DNA of 64,000 bases from Ruminococcus sp. (GCA_015066785.1 SVNT01000006.1:62001-126000), one strand, 5' to 3'. Positions 1 to 10,697 are shown, counted from the first letter of the stretch. The notes: generated by a model not told the origin, from the letters alone. Made by a program: numbers and translations.

Positions 1-440
<440 letters not shown>

Positions 441-486
441 TCAATCACTCCTATTTATAATCGTTTTTCGGAACTGACAATTCGGA

Positions 487-3400
487 TTATTCTTCGTCGT
501 CGTATTCTTCGTCGGTGTCTTCGCTTCCCTCAATCGTGAAGTTTCCTGCAAGATCGCCTTCATCTACATGATTGGTGACGCTGTCTTCGGAAAGCAACAC
601 AGGCTGAGGAATAATCTCGTCGTCAAAAGTGAGCTTGAGGTCGATTTCTTCATCGTCCTTGTCAAGCACCTTGACATCGAGTCCGAGTGAACGAAGTTCC
701 TTGATGAGAACCTTGAATGATTCGGGAATTCCGGGATTCGGAACATTGCGTCCCTTTACGATAGCTTCGTATGTCTTTACACGACCCACAGTATCGTCCG
801 ACTTGACCGTAAGGATTTCCTGAAGGGTGTAAGCAGCACCGTAAGCTTCGAGTGCCCAAACTTCCATTTCTCCGAATCTCTGACCACCGAACTGAGCCTT
901 ACCTCCGAGAGGCTGCTGAGTTACGAGTGAGTAAGGACCTACCGAACGTGCGTGAATCTTATCGTCAACAAGGTGATGGAGCTTGAGGTAATACATATAT
1001 CCGACAGTAACCTTGTTGTCGAACTTTTCACCTGTACGTCCGTCGTAAAGTGTGAACTTTCCGTCCTCTGACATATTGAGTGCCTTTGTATTGATTGTTC
1101 CGTACTGCGGGTCAATGAGGAACTCTTCGTCCTTCGACTGTTCCGCAATTTCGTTTGCCATATTGAAGCATTCTCTGATGTCCTCTTCGTGTGCACCGTC
1201 GAATACAGGGGTCATAATCTTCCAGCCGAGAGCCTTTGAAGCCATACCGAGATGTACTTCAAGAACCTGACCGATATTCATTCGTGAAGGTACGCCGAGG
1301 GGGTTGAGAACGATATCAAGCGGTGTTCCGTCTTCGAGGAACGGCATATCTTCGGGAGGAAGGATTCTTGAAACGACACCCTTGTTTCCGTGACGACCTG
1401 CCATCTTGTCTCCGACAGAAATCTTACGCTTCTGTGCTATATAACAACGAACAAGCTTATTTACTCCTGCTGAAAGTTCTTCGCAGTTGTCTCTTGTAAA
1501 TACCTTTACATCAACAACTACGCCCGATTCACCGTGAGGAACACGGAGTGAGCTGTCACGGACTTCTCTGCCCTTTTCGCCGAAAATAGCACGGAGGAGT
1601 CTTTCGTGTGCTGTAAGTTCTGTTTCACCCTTGGGTGCAACCTTACCTACGAGAATATCTCCCGAACGGACCTCTGCACCGATACGGATGATACCGTCTT
1701 CGTCAAGGTCCTTGAGAGCGTCTTCGCCGACGCTGGGAATATCTCTTGTGATTTCTTCGGGTCCGAGTTTTGTGACTCTCGCTTCGATTTCGTATTCTTC
1801 GATATGAATAGATGTGAATCTGTCGTATCTTACGAGGTTTTCGTTAAGAAGAACAGCGTCTTCGTAGTTGTAACCTTCCCATGTCATGAAGCCGATGAGT
1901 GAGTTCTTACCGAGTGAGATTTCACCGTCGCATGTTGCGGGACCGTCAGCAAGTACCTGTCCGACATGAACTCTTTCGCCCTTGTCAACAATAGGTCTCT
2001 GGTTTACGCAGGTTGACTGGTTTGAACGCTTGAACTTGATGAGCTTGTATGTGTGGAGCTCGCCTGTTCCATCCTTGATTACGACTTCATCACCGCTTAC
2101 CTTTTCAACCACGCCGTCGTGCTTTGAAATTACGCAGACGCCCGAATCGACACCTGCACGGTATTCCATACCTGTTCCGACGATAGGAGCTTCTGTCTTG
2201 AGAAGCGGAACTGCCTGTCTCTGCATGTTCGAACCCATGAGGGCACGGTTAGCGTCGTCGTTTTCAAGGAAAGGAATCATTGCCGTAGCGATTGAAACAA
2301 CCATCTTCGGCGATACGTCCATATAATCGATATTGCTGCTGTCTGTTACAAGAATCTGGTCACGGTAACGTGCAGCAACATTCTTGTTTGCAAACTTTCC
2401 TTCTTCCGTGAGAGGTTCGTTTGCCTGTGCAACAACGAAATTATCCTCCATATCGGCTGTCATATAGACAACGTCGTTGAGGACAACGCCTGTCTTCTTG
2501 TCAACTCGTCTGTAAGGAGCTTCGATAAATCCGTATTCGTTAATTCTCGCAAATGATGCAAGGTATGAAATAAGTCCGATGTTAGGACCTTCGGGGGTTT
2601 CGATAGGACACATTCTTCCGTAGTGTGAGTAGTGTACATCTCGAACTTCGAATCCTGCACGGTCACGTGAAAGTCCTCCGGGACCGAGGGCAGAAAGTCT
2701 TCTCTTATGAGTAAGCTCTGCAAGGGGGTTTGTCTGGTCCATGAACTGTGAAAGCGGTGATGAACCAAAGAATTCCTTGATAGAAGAAGCAACGGGTCTT
2801 GCATTGATGCAACTGCTGGGAGTGTTTGCCTTTTCCGTATCCTGTCCCTGGGTGTTCATTCTTTCCTGGATTGCCTTTTCCATTCTTGAGAAACCGATTC
2901 TGAACTGATTCTGAAGAAGTTCACCTACCGAACGGATTCTTCTGTTTCCGAGGTGGTCGATATCATCAAGAAGTCCGACACCTTCGCAGAGGTTGAGGAA
3001 ATAGCTTATTGCAGCATAGATATCATCGCATGTGATATGCTTCGGAACAAGTCTGTCAACATTGCTTCTTATAGCTTCTTCGAGAGCCTCCTTGTCATTG
3101 CCGCATTCATCAAGGATTTCCTTGAGAACAACAGCTGAAACTCTTTCGTTTATGCCGCAGAGCTTGTGGTCAATTCCTTCGGGAAGGTAAGGTGCAATAT
3201 CAACCATACCGTTACCGATAATCTTGATTTCCTTGTCAACGATTCTTGTCTGGAGAAGACCTGTGGGGTCTGTGTAGTTTTCCTTGTATTCAATCTTTAT
3301 GAATACTTCGGATACACCTGCCTGCTCGATTTCGCAAGCCTTTTCGTAATCGATTTTTTCTCCCTCATCAGCAATGATTTCGCCTGTGAATGTATTTGCA

Positions 3401-4287
3401 ACAGGGCGTGAGAGAACCTGTCCGTTAAGTCTTGCCACAATACCGAGTTTCTGGTTGAACTTGTAGCGTCCGAAACGTGCAAGGTCATATCTTCTTGAGT
3501 CGAAGAAAAGATGGTTGATGTTCTTCTGGGCATTTTCTGCCTGAGCAGGCTCTCCCGGATGGAGCTTTTTATATACTTCGAGGAGCGCTTCTACGTTGTT
3601 CTTTGTTGCGTCCTTCTGAAGAATTGTCTGGTTGAGTCTTTCGTCTGCACCGAATTTTTCTTCGATTTCAAGGTCTGTACCGCAGCCGATTGCCCTGATA
3701 AAAGTTGTAAGCGGAATTTTTCTGTTCTTGTCGATACGGACATAAATCACATCGTTTGAATCCATTTCGAATTCAAGCCACGCACCTCTGTTGGGGATAA
3801 TCTGTGATTTGAACAGGTCCTTACCTGTCTTGTCCTTCGCTACCTCAAAGTACGCACCGGGGGAACGTACGAGCTGGGATACGATAACTCTTTCCGCACC
3901 GTTGATTACGAATGTTCCGCTTTCTGTCATCAGCGGGAATTCGCCCATATACACATCTTCGTCGACGAATACATCAGTTTCCTTGTTGTAGAGTCTGACA
4001 TTCATCTTGATGTGTGCGGAATAGGTAACGTCCCTTTCCTTGCACTCCTCGACACTGTAGTTCGGGGTTTCGTCAATGTGGAATCCCAGGAACTTGAGAA
4101 CGAGATTTTCATCATGATTTGTGATTTCGGGCAAATCATTGATAACCTCGTTAAGTCCTTCCTCGAGGAACCACTTGTACGAGTTTTTCTGCACCTCGAT
4201 AAGATTCGGCATGTCGATAGCTTCGGGGATTTTTCCGAAACTCATTCTTTCATGCTTACCGAGCTGCACCTTCTTGACATTCACCAT
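487..4287 (-). CDS. rpoB: RNA polymerase beta subunit
   Basis: This is the full-length beta subunit of core RNA polymerase (1266 residues, normal for Clostridia). The rifampicin-binding stretch reads [20 protein letters not shown] followed by RLSALGPGG, with the Asp, His and Ser positions that usually mutate to resistance all wild type, so the enzyme is predicted sensitive. The conserved [14 protein letters not shown] and [13 protein letters not shown] motifs are present. The C terminus carries an acidic tail rich in Asp and Glu. An AAGGAG site lies 12 bases upstream of the ATG at 4287; a closer ATG five bases after the site is out of frame. The gene precedes rpoC and has its own promoter. 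No rplJ-rplL genes lie upstream, unlike the usual arrangement. Confidence 0.98.
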   Translation of the reverse strand: MVNVKKVQLGKHERMSFGKIPEAIDMPNLIEVQKNSYKWFLEEGLNEVINDLPEITNHDENLVLKFLGFHIDETPNYSVEECKERDVTYSAHIKMNVRLYNKETDVFVDEDVYMGEFPLMTESGTFVINGAERVIVSQLVRSPGAYFEVAKDKTGKDLFKSQIIPNRGAWLEFEMDSNDVIYVRIDKNRKIPLTTFIRAIGCGTDLEIEEKFGADERLNQTILQKDATKNNVEALLEVYKKLHPGEPAQAENAQKNINHLFFDSRRYDLARFGRYKFNQKLGIVARLNGQVLSRPVANTFTGEIIADEGEKIDYEKACEIEQAGVSEVFIKIEYKENYTDPTGLLQTRIVDKEIKIIGNGMVDIAPYLPEGIDHKLCGINERVSAVVLKEILDECGNDKEALEEAIRSNVDRLVPKHITCDDIYAAISYFLNLCEGVGLLDDIDHLGNRRIRSVGELLQNQFRIGFSRMEKAIQERMNTQGQDTEKANTPSSCINARPVASSIKEFFGSSPLSQFMDQTNPLAELTHKRRLSALGPGGLSRDRAGFEVRDVHYSHYGRMCPIETPEGPNIGLISYLASFARINEYGFIEAPYRRVDKKTGVVLNDVVYMTADMEDNFVVAQANEPLTEEGKFANKNVAARYRDQILVTDSSNIDYMDVSPKMVVSIATAMIPFLENDDANRALMGSNMQRQAVPLLKTEAPIVGTGMEYRAGVDSGVCVISKHDGVVEKVSGDEVVIKDGTGELHTYKLIKFKRSNQSTCVNQRPIVDKGERVHVGQVLADGPATCDGEISLGKNSLIGFMTWEGYNYEDAVLLNENLVRYDRFTSIHIEEYEIEARVTKLGPEEITRDIPSVGEDALKDLDEDGIIRIGAEVRSGDILVGKVAPKGETELTAHERLLRAIFGEKGREVRDSSLRVPHGESGVVVDVKVFTRDNCEELSAGVNKLVRCYIAQKRKISVGDKMAGRHGNKGVVSRILPPEDMPFLEDGTPLDIVLNPLGVPSRMNIGQVLEVHLGMASKALGWKIMTPVFDGAHEEDIRECFNMANEIAEQSKDEEFLIDPQYGTINTKALNMSEDGKFTLYDGRTGEKFDNKVTVGYMYYLKLHHLVDDKIHARSVGPYSLVTQQPLGGKAQFGGQRFGEMEVWALEAYGAAYTLQEILTVKSDDTVGRVKTYEAIVKGRNVPNPGIPESFKVLIKELRSLGLDVKVLDKDDEEIDLKLTFDDEIIPQPVLLSEDSVTNHVDEGDLAGNFTIEGSEDTDEEYDDEE

Positions 4288-4508
4288 AAGCCATTGATTC
4301 TCCTTGAAAATATTTGCGGGAATATCAACTCTCCCCGTCCTTCTTCAACGGAGATTTCCGACGCAACCGCATTTACGCCGTACCCCTCCGAGCCCATCGG
4401 ACATCATACCCACAGAATGCAGGTTTTACGGGAGATTATTAACTTAAAGAAATTTACGCCTTTTAAATTTAAAAGCAGGCATAAAATTCGATACTAATAC
4501 AGTATATA

Positions 4509-4537
4509 ATTTTACTCTTATATTAAAGCAAAGTCAA
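4509..4537 (-). promoter_or_regulatory. rpoBC promoter
   Basis: On the minus strand TTGACT (4537-4532), a 17-base spacer and TAAAAT (4514-4509) form a good SigA promoter. Transcription would begin near 4502, leaving an untranslated leader of about 215 bases before rpoB. The leader (4288-4502) contains the palindrome CTTTTAAATTTAAAAG and a possible 20-codon open frame without a clear ribosome site. I see no recognised ribosomal-protein leader in it. Confidence 0.75.
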
Positions 4538-4562
4538 GGTCTTTCAAAAAAATCGGAAAAAT

Positions 4563-4594
4563 AAACCGCCGCCACTTTTCAGTGACGACGGTTT
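4563..4594 (-). terminator. Rho-independent terminator after comM
   Basis: A 13-bp stem (AAACCGTCGTCAC with GTGGCGGCGGTTT, allowing G-U pairs) around a short loop is followed on the minus strand by a T-rich run. It sits just after the comM stop and just upstream of the rpoB promoter. Confidence 0.75.
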
Positions 4595-4620
4595 TTGTGA
4601 TTTTTGACGAATTTTTCGTG

Positions 4621-6144
4621 CTATTTCGCCCAGTATTTTCTGTCCAGACTGCGATACTGCACCGCCTGAGCTACATCGCTCTTTCCGATGACCTCCTCGC
4701 CACGCATATCTGCGATTGTCCTTGCGACCTTGAGTATTCTGTCGTACGCTCTTGCCGAAAGCCCGAGCCTGTCAAAAACGCCCTTGAGCATTGCCGTTGC
4801 GTCATCTGTCATAGGGCATACTTCGTGAAGAATTTCGGAGGTTATCCGTGCGTTGCAGGTCACTCCCGTTCCTCTGAAACGGCGGTTCTGGATTTCTCTC
4901 GCCGCCTGCACTCTTTCTCTTATCGATGCGGAGCTTTCCTCCTTCTCTTTCGAGGAAATATGTTCGAATTCAACAGGTGCCACTTCGATATGTAAATCAA
5001 ATCTGTCGAGCATAGGCCCCGATACTCTCGAAAGATAATTCGAAACCTGTTTCTGACTGCATATACAGTCCCTCGACGGATGACCGTAATACCCGCAGGG
5101 ACAGGGGTTCATCGCCGCTATAAGCATGAACGAACAGGGATAGCTGACCGTTCCGGACGCTCTCGAAATCGTGACTTTTTTATCCTCGAGTGGCTGACGG
5201 AGAATTTCAAGCGTCTGGCGTGAAAATTCCGCAAATTCATCAAGGAAAAGTACGCCGTTGTGTGCCAGCGAAATCTCTCCCGGTCGGGGAATTCCACCTC
5301 CGCCCGAAAGTCCCGCAGGCGATATGGTGTGATGCGGCGAACGGAACGGTCTTTTTGTAATCAGCGGAACATCTTTATCCAGCAGACCTGAAATCGAGTG
5401 GATATTTGTTGTTTCTATCGACTCCTCAAACGTCATTCTCGGAAGTATCGACGGGATGCGTTTTGCAAGCATACTTTTTCCCGATCCGGGAGAGCCTATG
5501 AGAAGTGCATTGTGACCGCCGCAAGCGGCTATTTCAAGCGCTTTTTTAGCCATCTGCTGTCCCTTGACATCGGCGAAATCCAGAGTGTCCGAATAATCAT
5601 CCTCAGACACGGAATAAGGCGTCTGTTTTTCTATTTTTTCGCCCTCAAAATGTGCAATAATTTCCGACAGCGTTTCAACGCCGTAGACATCTATTCCCTC
5701 AACTACGGAAGCCTCAAAAGCATTTTCCTTAGGCACAAAAACCGAGCGGATATTTTCCTTTGCGGCAAGCATAACCATCGGCAGAACGCCGTTGACTGCA
5801 CGCACTCCTCCGCCGAGGGAAACCTCACCGATAAACGCACAATCATCAAGCTCACGGGGAATGTGCCCCGTCGTCGCAAGTATCGCCACCGCTATCGCAA
5901 GGTCTGTAACCGAACCTGTTTTTTTCGTATCCGCAGGCGCAAGATTTATTATTATTTTCGCCTGTGGGAATGCAATTCCGCACGAACGCAGTGCCGCACG
6001 TATTCTGTCACGACTCTCACGCACAACTGCATCGCCAAGCCCCACAATATCAAATGCAGGGAGTCCCTTGCTGACCTCTATTTCCACATCAATCGGAAAC
6101 GAATTGAGGCCGAAAAGTCCCAGACTATTCACCTTTGCAAACAT
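4621..6144 (-). CDS. comM: ComM/YifB family Mg-chelatase-like AAA+ ATPase
   Basis: This is a 507-residue member of the YifB/ComM family. In naturally competent bacteria ComM is a hexameric helicase that promotes branch migration during integration of transformed DNA; in other species the role is less clear. An N-terminal Lon-protease-like fold domain (about residues 1-170) opens MFAKVNSLGLFGL. It is followed by the AAA+ core with Walker A LIGSPGSGKSMLAKR, Walker B GVLFLDEFAEF, and the C-terminal Mg-chelatase domain with cysteines in NPCPCGYYGHPSRDCICS. The start is four bases after the stop of the upstream hydrolase, so the two genes form an operon ending in the terminator at 4563-4594. Length and motifs are normal. 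Confidence 0.95.
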   Translation of the reverse strand: MFAKVNSLGLFGLNSFPIDVEIEVSKGLPAFDIVGLGDAVVRESRDRIRAALRSCGIAFPQAKIIINLAPADTKKTGSVTDLAIAVAILATTGHIPRELDDCAFIGEVSLGGGVRAVNGVLPMVMLAAKENIRSVFVPKENAFEASVVEGIDVYGVETLSEIIAHFEGEKIEKQTPYSVSEDDYSDTLDFADVKGQQMAKKALEIAACGGHNALLIGSPGSGKSMLAKRIPSILPRMTFEESIETTNIHSISGLLDKDVPLITKRPFRSPHHTISPAGLSGGGGIPRPGEISLAHNGVLFLDEFAEFSRQTLEILRQPLEDKKVTISRASGTVSYPCSFMLIAAMNPCPCGYYGHPSRDCICSQKQVSNYLSRVSGPMLDRFDLHIEVAPVEFEHISSKEKEESSASIRERVQAAREIQNRRFRGTGVTCNARITSEILHEVCPMTDDATAMLKGVFDRLGLSARAYDRILKVARTIADMRGEEVIGKSDVAQAVQYRSLDRKYWAK

Positions 6145-6148
6145 AATG

Positions 6149-7087
6149 TCATCCCATTCTTGCTATAATTTTTTCTATCCACAAATAAAGCTCGTCAAAT
6201 ATTTCTTCTTTTCCTATTTCGTGCAGGAGTTCGTGCCTCATTCCTGCATAAAGCCTGATTTCAGCGTTGTTCCCCTCTGCGCTGAGTGCCTCGAATACCC
6301 TCATTACGCCACGACCGTAGTTGCCTACGGGGTCGCAGTCGCCCGACGCCAGAAGTATCGGAAGTTCCTTCGGTACTTCGCTTGCCCACTCCGCCCTCGT
6401 GACATAGGAAAGCAGTTGCACAAGGTCGAGAAATCCGCTTGCCGTGAAAATGAAGTTTGTCCTTTCGTCAGCAAGGAATTTTTCGATTTCCGCAGCGTCA
6501 CGGGTTGTCCAGTCGAGATGCGTTCTGTTGTCGGGAATTCTCTCGTTGTACAGTCCCGTTGACAGCTTGTCGAGGGTTTCGCTCCTGTGATGAGAGCCGT
6601 TCTTCTTTATCATCTGTCGGCAGACAGCTTCGCCGAGGCGTGCGATTGTCTCTCCTCCGTTTGTCCCGAGGAGTATACAACCGTCGATTTTCTCCGAAAA
6701 ATCCGCAATGTACGCACGCACCGCAAATGAACCCATGCTGTGCCCCAGAAGAAAATACGGCACATCGGGATACTGCTTTTTCATCATAGCCGTAAGCGTG
6801 CGTAAATCACGCACTATATAGCGCCAGCCGTTTTCCTCCCCGAAATAGCCGAGGTCTTCGAGGGTGCTGACGCTGTTCCCGTGCCCGAGATGGTCATTTC
6901 CGCATACGAGAATCCCCTTTGACGCCATGAAAACGGCAAATTCCTCATACCTCCCGAAATTCTCGCACATCCCGTGGGAAACCTGTATTATCGCACGGAT
7001 TTTTGCTTTCGGGGTATATACGCAATACGCAATGTCATTCACGGTGTCGGTGCTTTTGTAATATCCGCTTTCCTTGATATAATCCAT
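6149..7087 (-). CDS. Alpha/beta hydrolase, monoacylglycerol lipase / lysophospholipase-like
   Basis: This is a 312-residue serine hydrolase of the PldB/monoglyceride-lipase group, predicted to be cytoplasmic (no signal peptide). The nucleophile elbow reads LLGHSMGSFAVRAY with the catalytic Ser in GHSMG; an oxyanion HG motif is seen in QVSHGMCENFGRYEEF; the acid lies in ASGDCDPVGN; and the histidine is in GMRHELLHE near the C terminus. The ATG at 7087 is preferred over the TTG at 7090, because the AAAGG site is seven bases from the ATG and too close to the TTG. It lies just upstream of comM with a gap of four bases. The substrate cannot be told from sequence; carboxylesterase is an alternative. 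Confidence 0.85.
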   Translation of the reverse strand: MDYIKESGYYKSTDTVNDIAYCVYTPKAKIRAIIQVSHGMCENFGRYEEFAVFMASKGILVCGNDHLGHGNSVSTLEDLGYFGEENGWRYIVRDLRTLTAMMKKQYPDVPYFLLGHSMGSFAVRAYIADFSEKIDGCILLGTNGGETIARLGEAVCRQMIKKNGSHHRSETLDKLSTGLYNERIPDNRTHLDWTTRDAAEIEKFLADERTNFIFTASGFLDLVQLLSYVTRAEWASEVPKELPILLASGDCDPVGNYGRGVMRVFEALSAEGNNAEIRLYAGMRHELLHEIGKEEIFDELYLWIEKIIARMG

Positions 7088-7223
7088 CAATATTCCTTTC
7101 GCCGAACGGTCGGGTGTATACTTGTTCCGAAAATATCAACACTAATCACACATAGTATATCACATTTTGAAAAGTTTTACAAGAAATCGTAGTATCAGGT
7201 CAGAAAAATTATCAAAAAAATCT

Positions 7224-7252
7224 TTGCAATTATAATAATATTATGCTATAAT
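7224..7252 (+). promoter_or_regulatory. Promoter of the phosphoglucomutase gene
   Basis: TTGCAA (7224-7229), a 17-base spacer and a perfect TATAAT (7247-7252). The start of transcription would fall near 7259, leaving a short leader of about 30 bases before the ATG at 7290. Confidence 0.8.
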
Positions 7253-7289
7253 ATTTATAAATATATTTTTGGAAGAGGTGTTCCGATTT

Positions 7290-9008
7290 ATGAATGAGAA
7301 AGAATTGTACGAACTCTGGTGCAAAAAAGCAACAGACGATAAGGATTTACAGGACGAACTTCTGGCAATAAAAGACGACGAAGAGGCAATTAAAGATAGA
7401 TTTTACCGTGACCTTGAATTCGGAACGGGAGGATTGCGTGGCGTTATCGGTGCCGGAAGCTACCGCATGAACATATACACAGTACGCCGTGCAACGCAGG
7501 GACTTTCCGACTATGTAAACGAAACCTTCCACGACGGAAGCGTTGCAATTGCTTACGACAGCCGTATAAAGTCCGATGTTTTCGCAAAAGCGGCTGCATC
7601 CGTACTTGCCGCTAACGGAATAAAAGTATACATATACCCCGAACTTATGCCCACACCGATGCTTTCATTCGCTGTACGTCAGCTCGGTTGTAAGGCAGGT
7701 ATCGTAGTTACCGCAAGCCACAACCCCGCAAAATACAACGGATACAAGGTTTACGGCTCCGACGGTTGCCAGATGACTCTTGAGGCGGCTGAAATCGTAC
7801 TCAACAAAATCAATTCCGTTGATATGTTTGACGGTGCAAAGACAATTTCATTCGACGAAGGTCTTTCAAACGGAATGATTGAATTCATCAAGCAGGATGT
7901 TATCGACGCATACCTCGAAAAAGTCGCTGAGCAGGGAATTCACACAAACCTCTGCGCATCAAGCGGACTCAAGGTTGTATACACTCCCCTCAACGGTACG
8001 GGAAACAAGCCCGTGCGCTCAATCCTCAAGAAAATCGGAATTGAAGATGTGACAGTCGTTCCCGAACAGGAATACCCCAACGGGAACTTCACAACCTGCC
8101 CCTTCCCCAACCCCGAAATCAAAGAGGCTCTTGAGCTTGGTCTCAAGCTCTGCGAGACAGTAAAGCCTGACCTTCTCCTCGCAACAGACCCCGACTGTGA
8201 CCGTGTGGGAATTGCTGTTCCATCCCCTGACGGAGAGTATGTTCTCTTCTCAGGAAACGAAGTGGGTGCGCTTCTCCTCGAATACATCTGCAGTGAAAGA
8301 ACAGCGCTCGGCACAATGCCCGCAAACCCGATTGCAATAAAGACAATCGTTTCCACCGACATCACAAAGAAAATCTGCGAAAAGTTCGGTGTAAAGCTCA
8401 TTGAAGTCCTCACGGGATTCAAGTTCATAGGTGAGCAGATTGGTTTCCTTGAACAGCAGAACGAAGACGAACGCTACATTTTCGGTTTTGAAGAAAGTTA
8501 CGGCTACCTTGCAGGCTCGTATGTACGTGACAAGGACGCTGTTGTGGCATCAATGCTCATCTGCGAAATGGCCGCATTCTATCGCACAAAGGGAATTTCA
8601 CTTCTCGAAGCAAGAGAAAATATGTACAAGAAGTACGGCAATTTCTACCATACACAGAAGAGCTTCACCTGTGAAGGTGCTGCGGGTATGGAAAGAATGG
8701 CTGAAATCATGGCAATGCTCCGTGAAAAGACTCCCACCGAAATCGGCGGACTCACAGTCACAAAATTTGCCGACTACAAGGCAGGAATCGAATACGACAA
8801 GGTTCAGGGAACAAAAACCGCACTTACTCTCCCGAAATCAGATGTTCTCGTATTCGAGCTCACATACGGCGCGAGCGTAATCATCCGCCCGTCAGGTACA
8901 GAGCCTAAAATCAAGGCATACTACACAACAATCGGCGAAACAAAGAGCGAGGCTGTTTCACTCGAAGAAACAATCTCCGAAGACTTCAGAAAAATTCTCG
9001 GATTTTAA
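7290..9008 (+). CDS. Phosphoglucomutase / phosphomannomutase (alpha-D-phosphohexomutase)
   Basis: This 572-residue enzyme interconverts glucose-1-phosphate and glucose-6-phosphate, and possibly the mannose pair, feeding glycogen and envelope sugar synthesis. All four active-site loops are present: the phosphoserine loop TASHNPAKYNGYK, the metal-binding loop DPDCDRVG, the sugar-binding loop GFEESYGYL and the phosphate-binding loop RPSGTEPKIK. The ATG at 7290 is chosen because the GAGGTG ribosome site ends nine bases before it; an in-frame TTG at 7269 lies upstream of that site. The protein belongs to the long Firmicutes PgcA-like type. A small lipoprotein gene follows 26 bases later. Confidence 0.93.
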   Translation: MNEKELYELWCKKATDDKDLQDELLAIKDDEEAIKDRFYRDLEFGTGGLRGVIGAGSYRMNIYTVRRATQGLSDYVNETFHDGSVAIAYDSRIKSDVFAKAAASVLAANGIKVYIYPELMPTPMLSFAVRQLGCKAGIVVTASHNPAKYNGYKVYGSDGCQMTLEAAEIVLNKINSVDMFDGAKTISFDEGLSNGMIEFIKQDVIDAYLEKVAEQGIHTNLCASSGLKVVYTPLNGTGNKPVRSILKKIGIEDVTVVPEQEYPNGNFTTCPFPNPEIKEALELGLKLCETVKPDLLLATDPDCDRVGIAVPSPDGEYVLFSGNEVGALLLEYICSERTALGTMPANPIAIKTIVSTDITKKICEKFGVKLIEVLTGFKFIGEQIGFLEQQNEDERYIFGFEESYGYLAGSYVRDKDAVVASMLICEMAAFYRTKGISLLEARENMYKKYGNFYHTQKSFTCEGAAGMERMAEIMAMLREKTPTEIGGLTVTKFADYKAGIEYDKVQGTKTALTLPKSDVLVFELTYGASVIIRPSGTEPKIKAYYTTIGETKSEAVSLEETISEDFRKILGF

Positions 9009-9034
9009 TATTTCTTGAAAGTGGGGTGCAAAAT

Positions 9035-9529
9035 ATGAAAAGACTCAAACGGGGAATTATTGTCTGTTCGGTAATCCTCCTGACGCTTTTTATGTTTGCA
9101 TCCTGCAGCTTCACGAAAGACGCTTCCGACACAGCGCTTGAGCGTTCAAAGGATTACACCCACTACACCGAAATGCTGGACAAGTTCCCTCTCGGCTCGG
9201 ACTATAATGATATAACCGCCTACCTCGACGAAGAAAAGCTCTACTACACCACCGCAACGGATAGTCTTCCGAGAATTCAGGTGTTCGGCGGGCATCTAAT
9301 CTTCAATGCCGACAATGAGCTGGTTTCCGTTTTCAGCACAGCCTGGCAGCATCCCGATGGCTGGGGTACAGGAAGTGCGCTCGATGAAGTAGAGGCGATA
9401 TACGGTAAAGGCTCAAAATTAAATGACACACAAGAAACAACCTATATATTTAAAGGTAAAGACGGCAAAACGCTGATAACTGTCGTTTTCGACAAACACT
9501 GCGTTGCTGAGCAATGGGCGATAAGCTGA
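9035..9529 (+). CDS. Small secreted lipoprotein of unknown function
   Basis: This is a 164-residue protein that I do not recognise. It begins with a positively charged, then strongly hydrophobic signal sequence (residues 1-23) ending in FASC, a lipobox-like motif with Cys24 as the predicted lipidated residue, so it should be anchored on the outer face of the membrane. The mature part is mixed alpha/beta without cysteines or repeats; it contains short glycine turns (VFGGHLIFNADNELVSVF, DGWGTGSALDEVEAIYGKG) reminiscent of small SmpA/BLIP-like folds, a weak resemblance only. The ATG at 9035 lies six bases after a GTGGGGTG site; the GTG at 9026 is inside that site. It probably shares the phosphoglucomutase transcript. 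Confidence 0.75.
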   Translation: MKRLKRGIIVCSVILLTLFMFASCSFTKDASDTALERSKDYTHYTEMLDKFPLGSDYNDITAYLDEEKLYYTTATDSLPRIQVFGGHLIFNADNELVSVFSTAWQHPDGWGTGSALDEVEAIYGKGSKLNDTQETTYIFKGKDGKTLITVVFDKHCVAEQWAIS

Positions 9530-9553
9530 TTTATACAAAATTTCAAAAATCCC

Positions 9554-9582
9554 TTGCACCACATACTATATTATGATATACT
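9554..9582 (+). promoter_or_regulatory. rpmE promoter
   Basis: TTGCAC (9554-9559), a 17-base spacer and TATACT (9577-9582). Transcription would start near 9589, giving a leader of about 90 bases before rpmE. Confidence 0.75.
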
Positions 9583-9619
9583 ATTTTAGCAATGATTTTT
9601 CCATAGCACTACTGTCTTA

Positions 9620-9655
9620 AGTTTGTATGATGGGCTGCTATGTAATCATACTTAC
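9620..9655 (+). promoter_or_regulatory. rpmE leader hairpin, possible L31 autoregulatory element
   Basis: Within the leader GTATGAT (9625-9631) pairs with ATCATAC (9645-9651) around a 13-base loop, just upstream of the AAAGGAG site. Ribosomal-protein leaders that bind L31 are known in Firmicutes; I infer but cannot prove that this is one. Confidence 0.4.
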
Positions 9656-9679
9656 TTTTCACAGAAAGGAGAATGTACA

Positions 9680-9883
9680 ATGAAGGAAGGAATCCATCCT
9701 AACTACGAACAGACAACAATCAGATGTGCTTGCGGAAACGTTATCGAAACAGGTTCCACAAAGAAGGACATCAAGGTTGAAATCTGCTCAAAGTGCCATC
9801 CGTTCTACACAGGTAAGCAGAAGCTCGTTGACACAGGCGGACGTGTAGACAGATTCAAGAAGCGTTTCAATATGGACAAGTAA
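9680..9883 (+). CDS. rpmE: Ribosomal protein L31, zinc-binding form
   Basis: This is a 67-residue 50S subunit protein located at the subunit interface. It opens [20 protein letters not shown], and the zinc ligands are visible as CAC near residue 17 and [10 protein letters not shown] near residue 38, marking the cysteine-containing (C+) type rather than the zinc-free paralog made under zinc starvation. The start follows a GAAAGGAG site by seven bases. The gene is monocistronic: a promoter and leader hairpin precede it and a terminator follows nine bases after the stop. Confidence 0.97.
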   Translation: MKEGIHPNYEQTTIRCACGNVIETGSTKKDIKVEICSKCHPFYTGKQKLVDTGGRVDRFKKRFNMDK

Positions 9884-9891
9884 GAAATTAC

Positions 9892-9920
9892 AGGCGGATT
9901 TTATATCCGCCTTAATTTTT
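9892..9920 (+). terminator. Rho-independent terminator after rpmE
   Basis: Stem AGGCGGAT (9892-9899) with ATCCGCCT (9905-9912), five-base loop, followed by a T run to about 9920. Confidence 0.85.
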
Positions 9921-9943
9921 TCCTGATGAAAGGAGTTTCCTCT

Positions 9944-10564
9944 TTGAATTACAAAACGATATACGAAAGAGCGGAAGCCTCTTTCATTGAGAAAAAATCC
10001 GAATTTATCGGCTACATTGCCCCTGTGCATACCGCCGATGAAGCGATAGACTTCATAAACGAAATCCGTGCCATGCACCGCAAGGCAACGCACAATGTCT
10101 ACGCCTATATCGTGCGTGAAGGCAACGCCACCCGTTACAGCGACGACGGAGAGCCTCAGGGCACAGCGGGGGTTCCCGTACTCGATGTACTGCAAAAAGA
10201 AGGTCTCACTGATGTCTGCGTTGTGGTAACGAGATATTTCGGCGGAATACTCCTCGGCGGAGGAGGGCTTGTCCGTGCGTATTCACACTCGGCGAAAATT
10301 GCGGTTGACGCCGCACGACTTATGATAATGTGCTCGTGCTATAAGGTGAGCTTTACCGTCGATTACAACCTTTACGGGAAAATCACGCACATTCTCCCCG
10401 AATTCGAAATAAAAATGCTCGACACTGACTTTGCCGACAATATAACCTTGACTCTCCTCGTAAAAGCGGAGGATTTCGACGCACTTTCAGACAAACTGAC
10501 CGATATTTCAAACGGACAGATAAAGCTCGAAAAAGGCTCAGAGCTTTTTGAGGATTTTGCATAA
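9944..10564 (+). CDS. YigZ/IMPACT family protein (UPF0029)
   Basis: This 206-residue protein has the two-domain YigZ architecture: an N-terminal UPF0029 domain (about residues 15-125) with KKSEFIGYIAPV, DDGEPQGTAG and the glycine-rich RYFGGILLGGGGLVRAYS, and a C-terminal domain of the DUF1949 type. Related proteins (YvyE in Bacillus, yeast YIH1/IMPACT) are linked to translation regulation or protease activity, but the bacterial role is unsettled. The start is a TTG at 9944, eight bases after AAAGGAG; the in-frame ATG at 9926 lies upstream of that site and is unlikely to be used. The gene follows the rpmE terminator. I see no promoter of its own that I would trust. Confidence 0.9.
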   Translation: MNYKTIYERAEASFIEKKSEFIGYIAPVHTADEAIDFINEIRAMHRKATHNVYAYIVREGNATRYSDDGEPQGTAGVPVLDVLQKEGLTDVCVVVTRYFGGILLGGGGLVRAYSHSAKIAVDAARLMIMCSCYKVSFTVDYNLYGKITHILPEFEIKMLDTDFADNITLTLLVKAEDFDALSDKLTDISNGQIKLEKGSELFEDFA

Positions 10565-10637
10565 AAATATGTCGAATTTTATCCCTATGCTATTAAAAAT
10601 CACAAATGTTGTATTTTTTATTCTGAAATAAAGGATT

Positions 10638-10667
10638 TTTACACCGAAAAAGCGTATATAGTATTAG
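10638..10667 (+). promoter_or_regulatory. Possible promoter of the dGTPase-like gene
   Basis: TTTACA (10638-10643), an 18-base spacer and TATTAG (10662-10667). Both boxes are imperfect, so this is a tentative call. Confidence 0.35.
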
Positions 10668-10697
10668 ACGCCATAAAAAGCGAAAGGAAGTGACTCT

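Noticed and set aside
4380..4440. Twenty-codon frame in the rpoB leader
   Set aside because: It lacks a ribosome site and has an unremarkable, basic and cysteine-containing sequence; probably chance.
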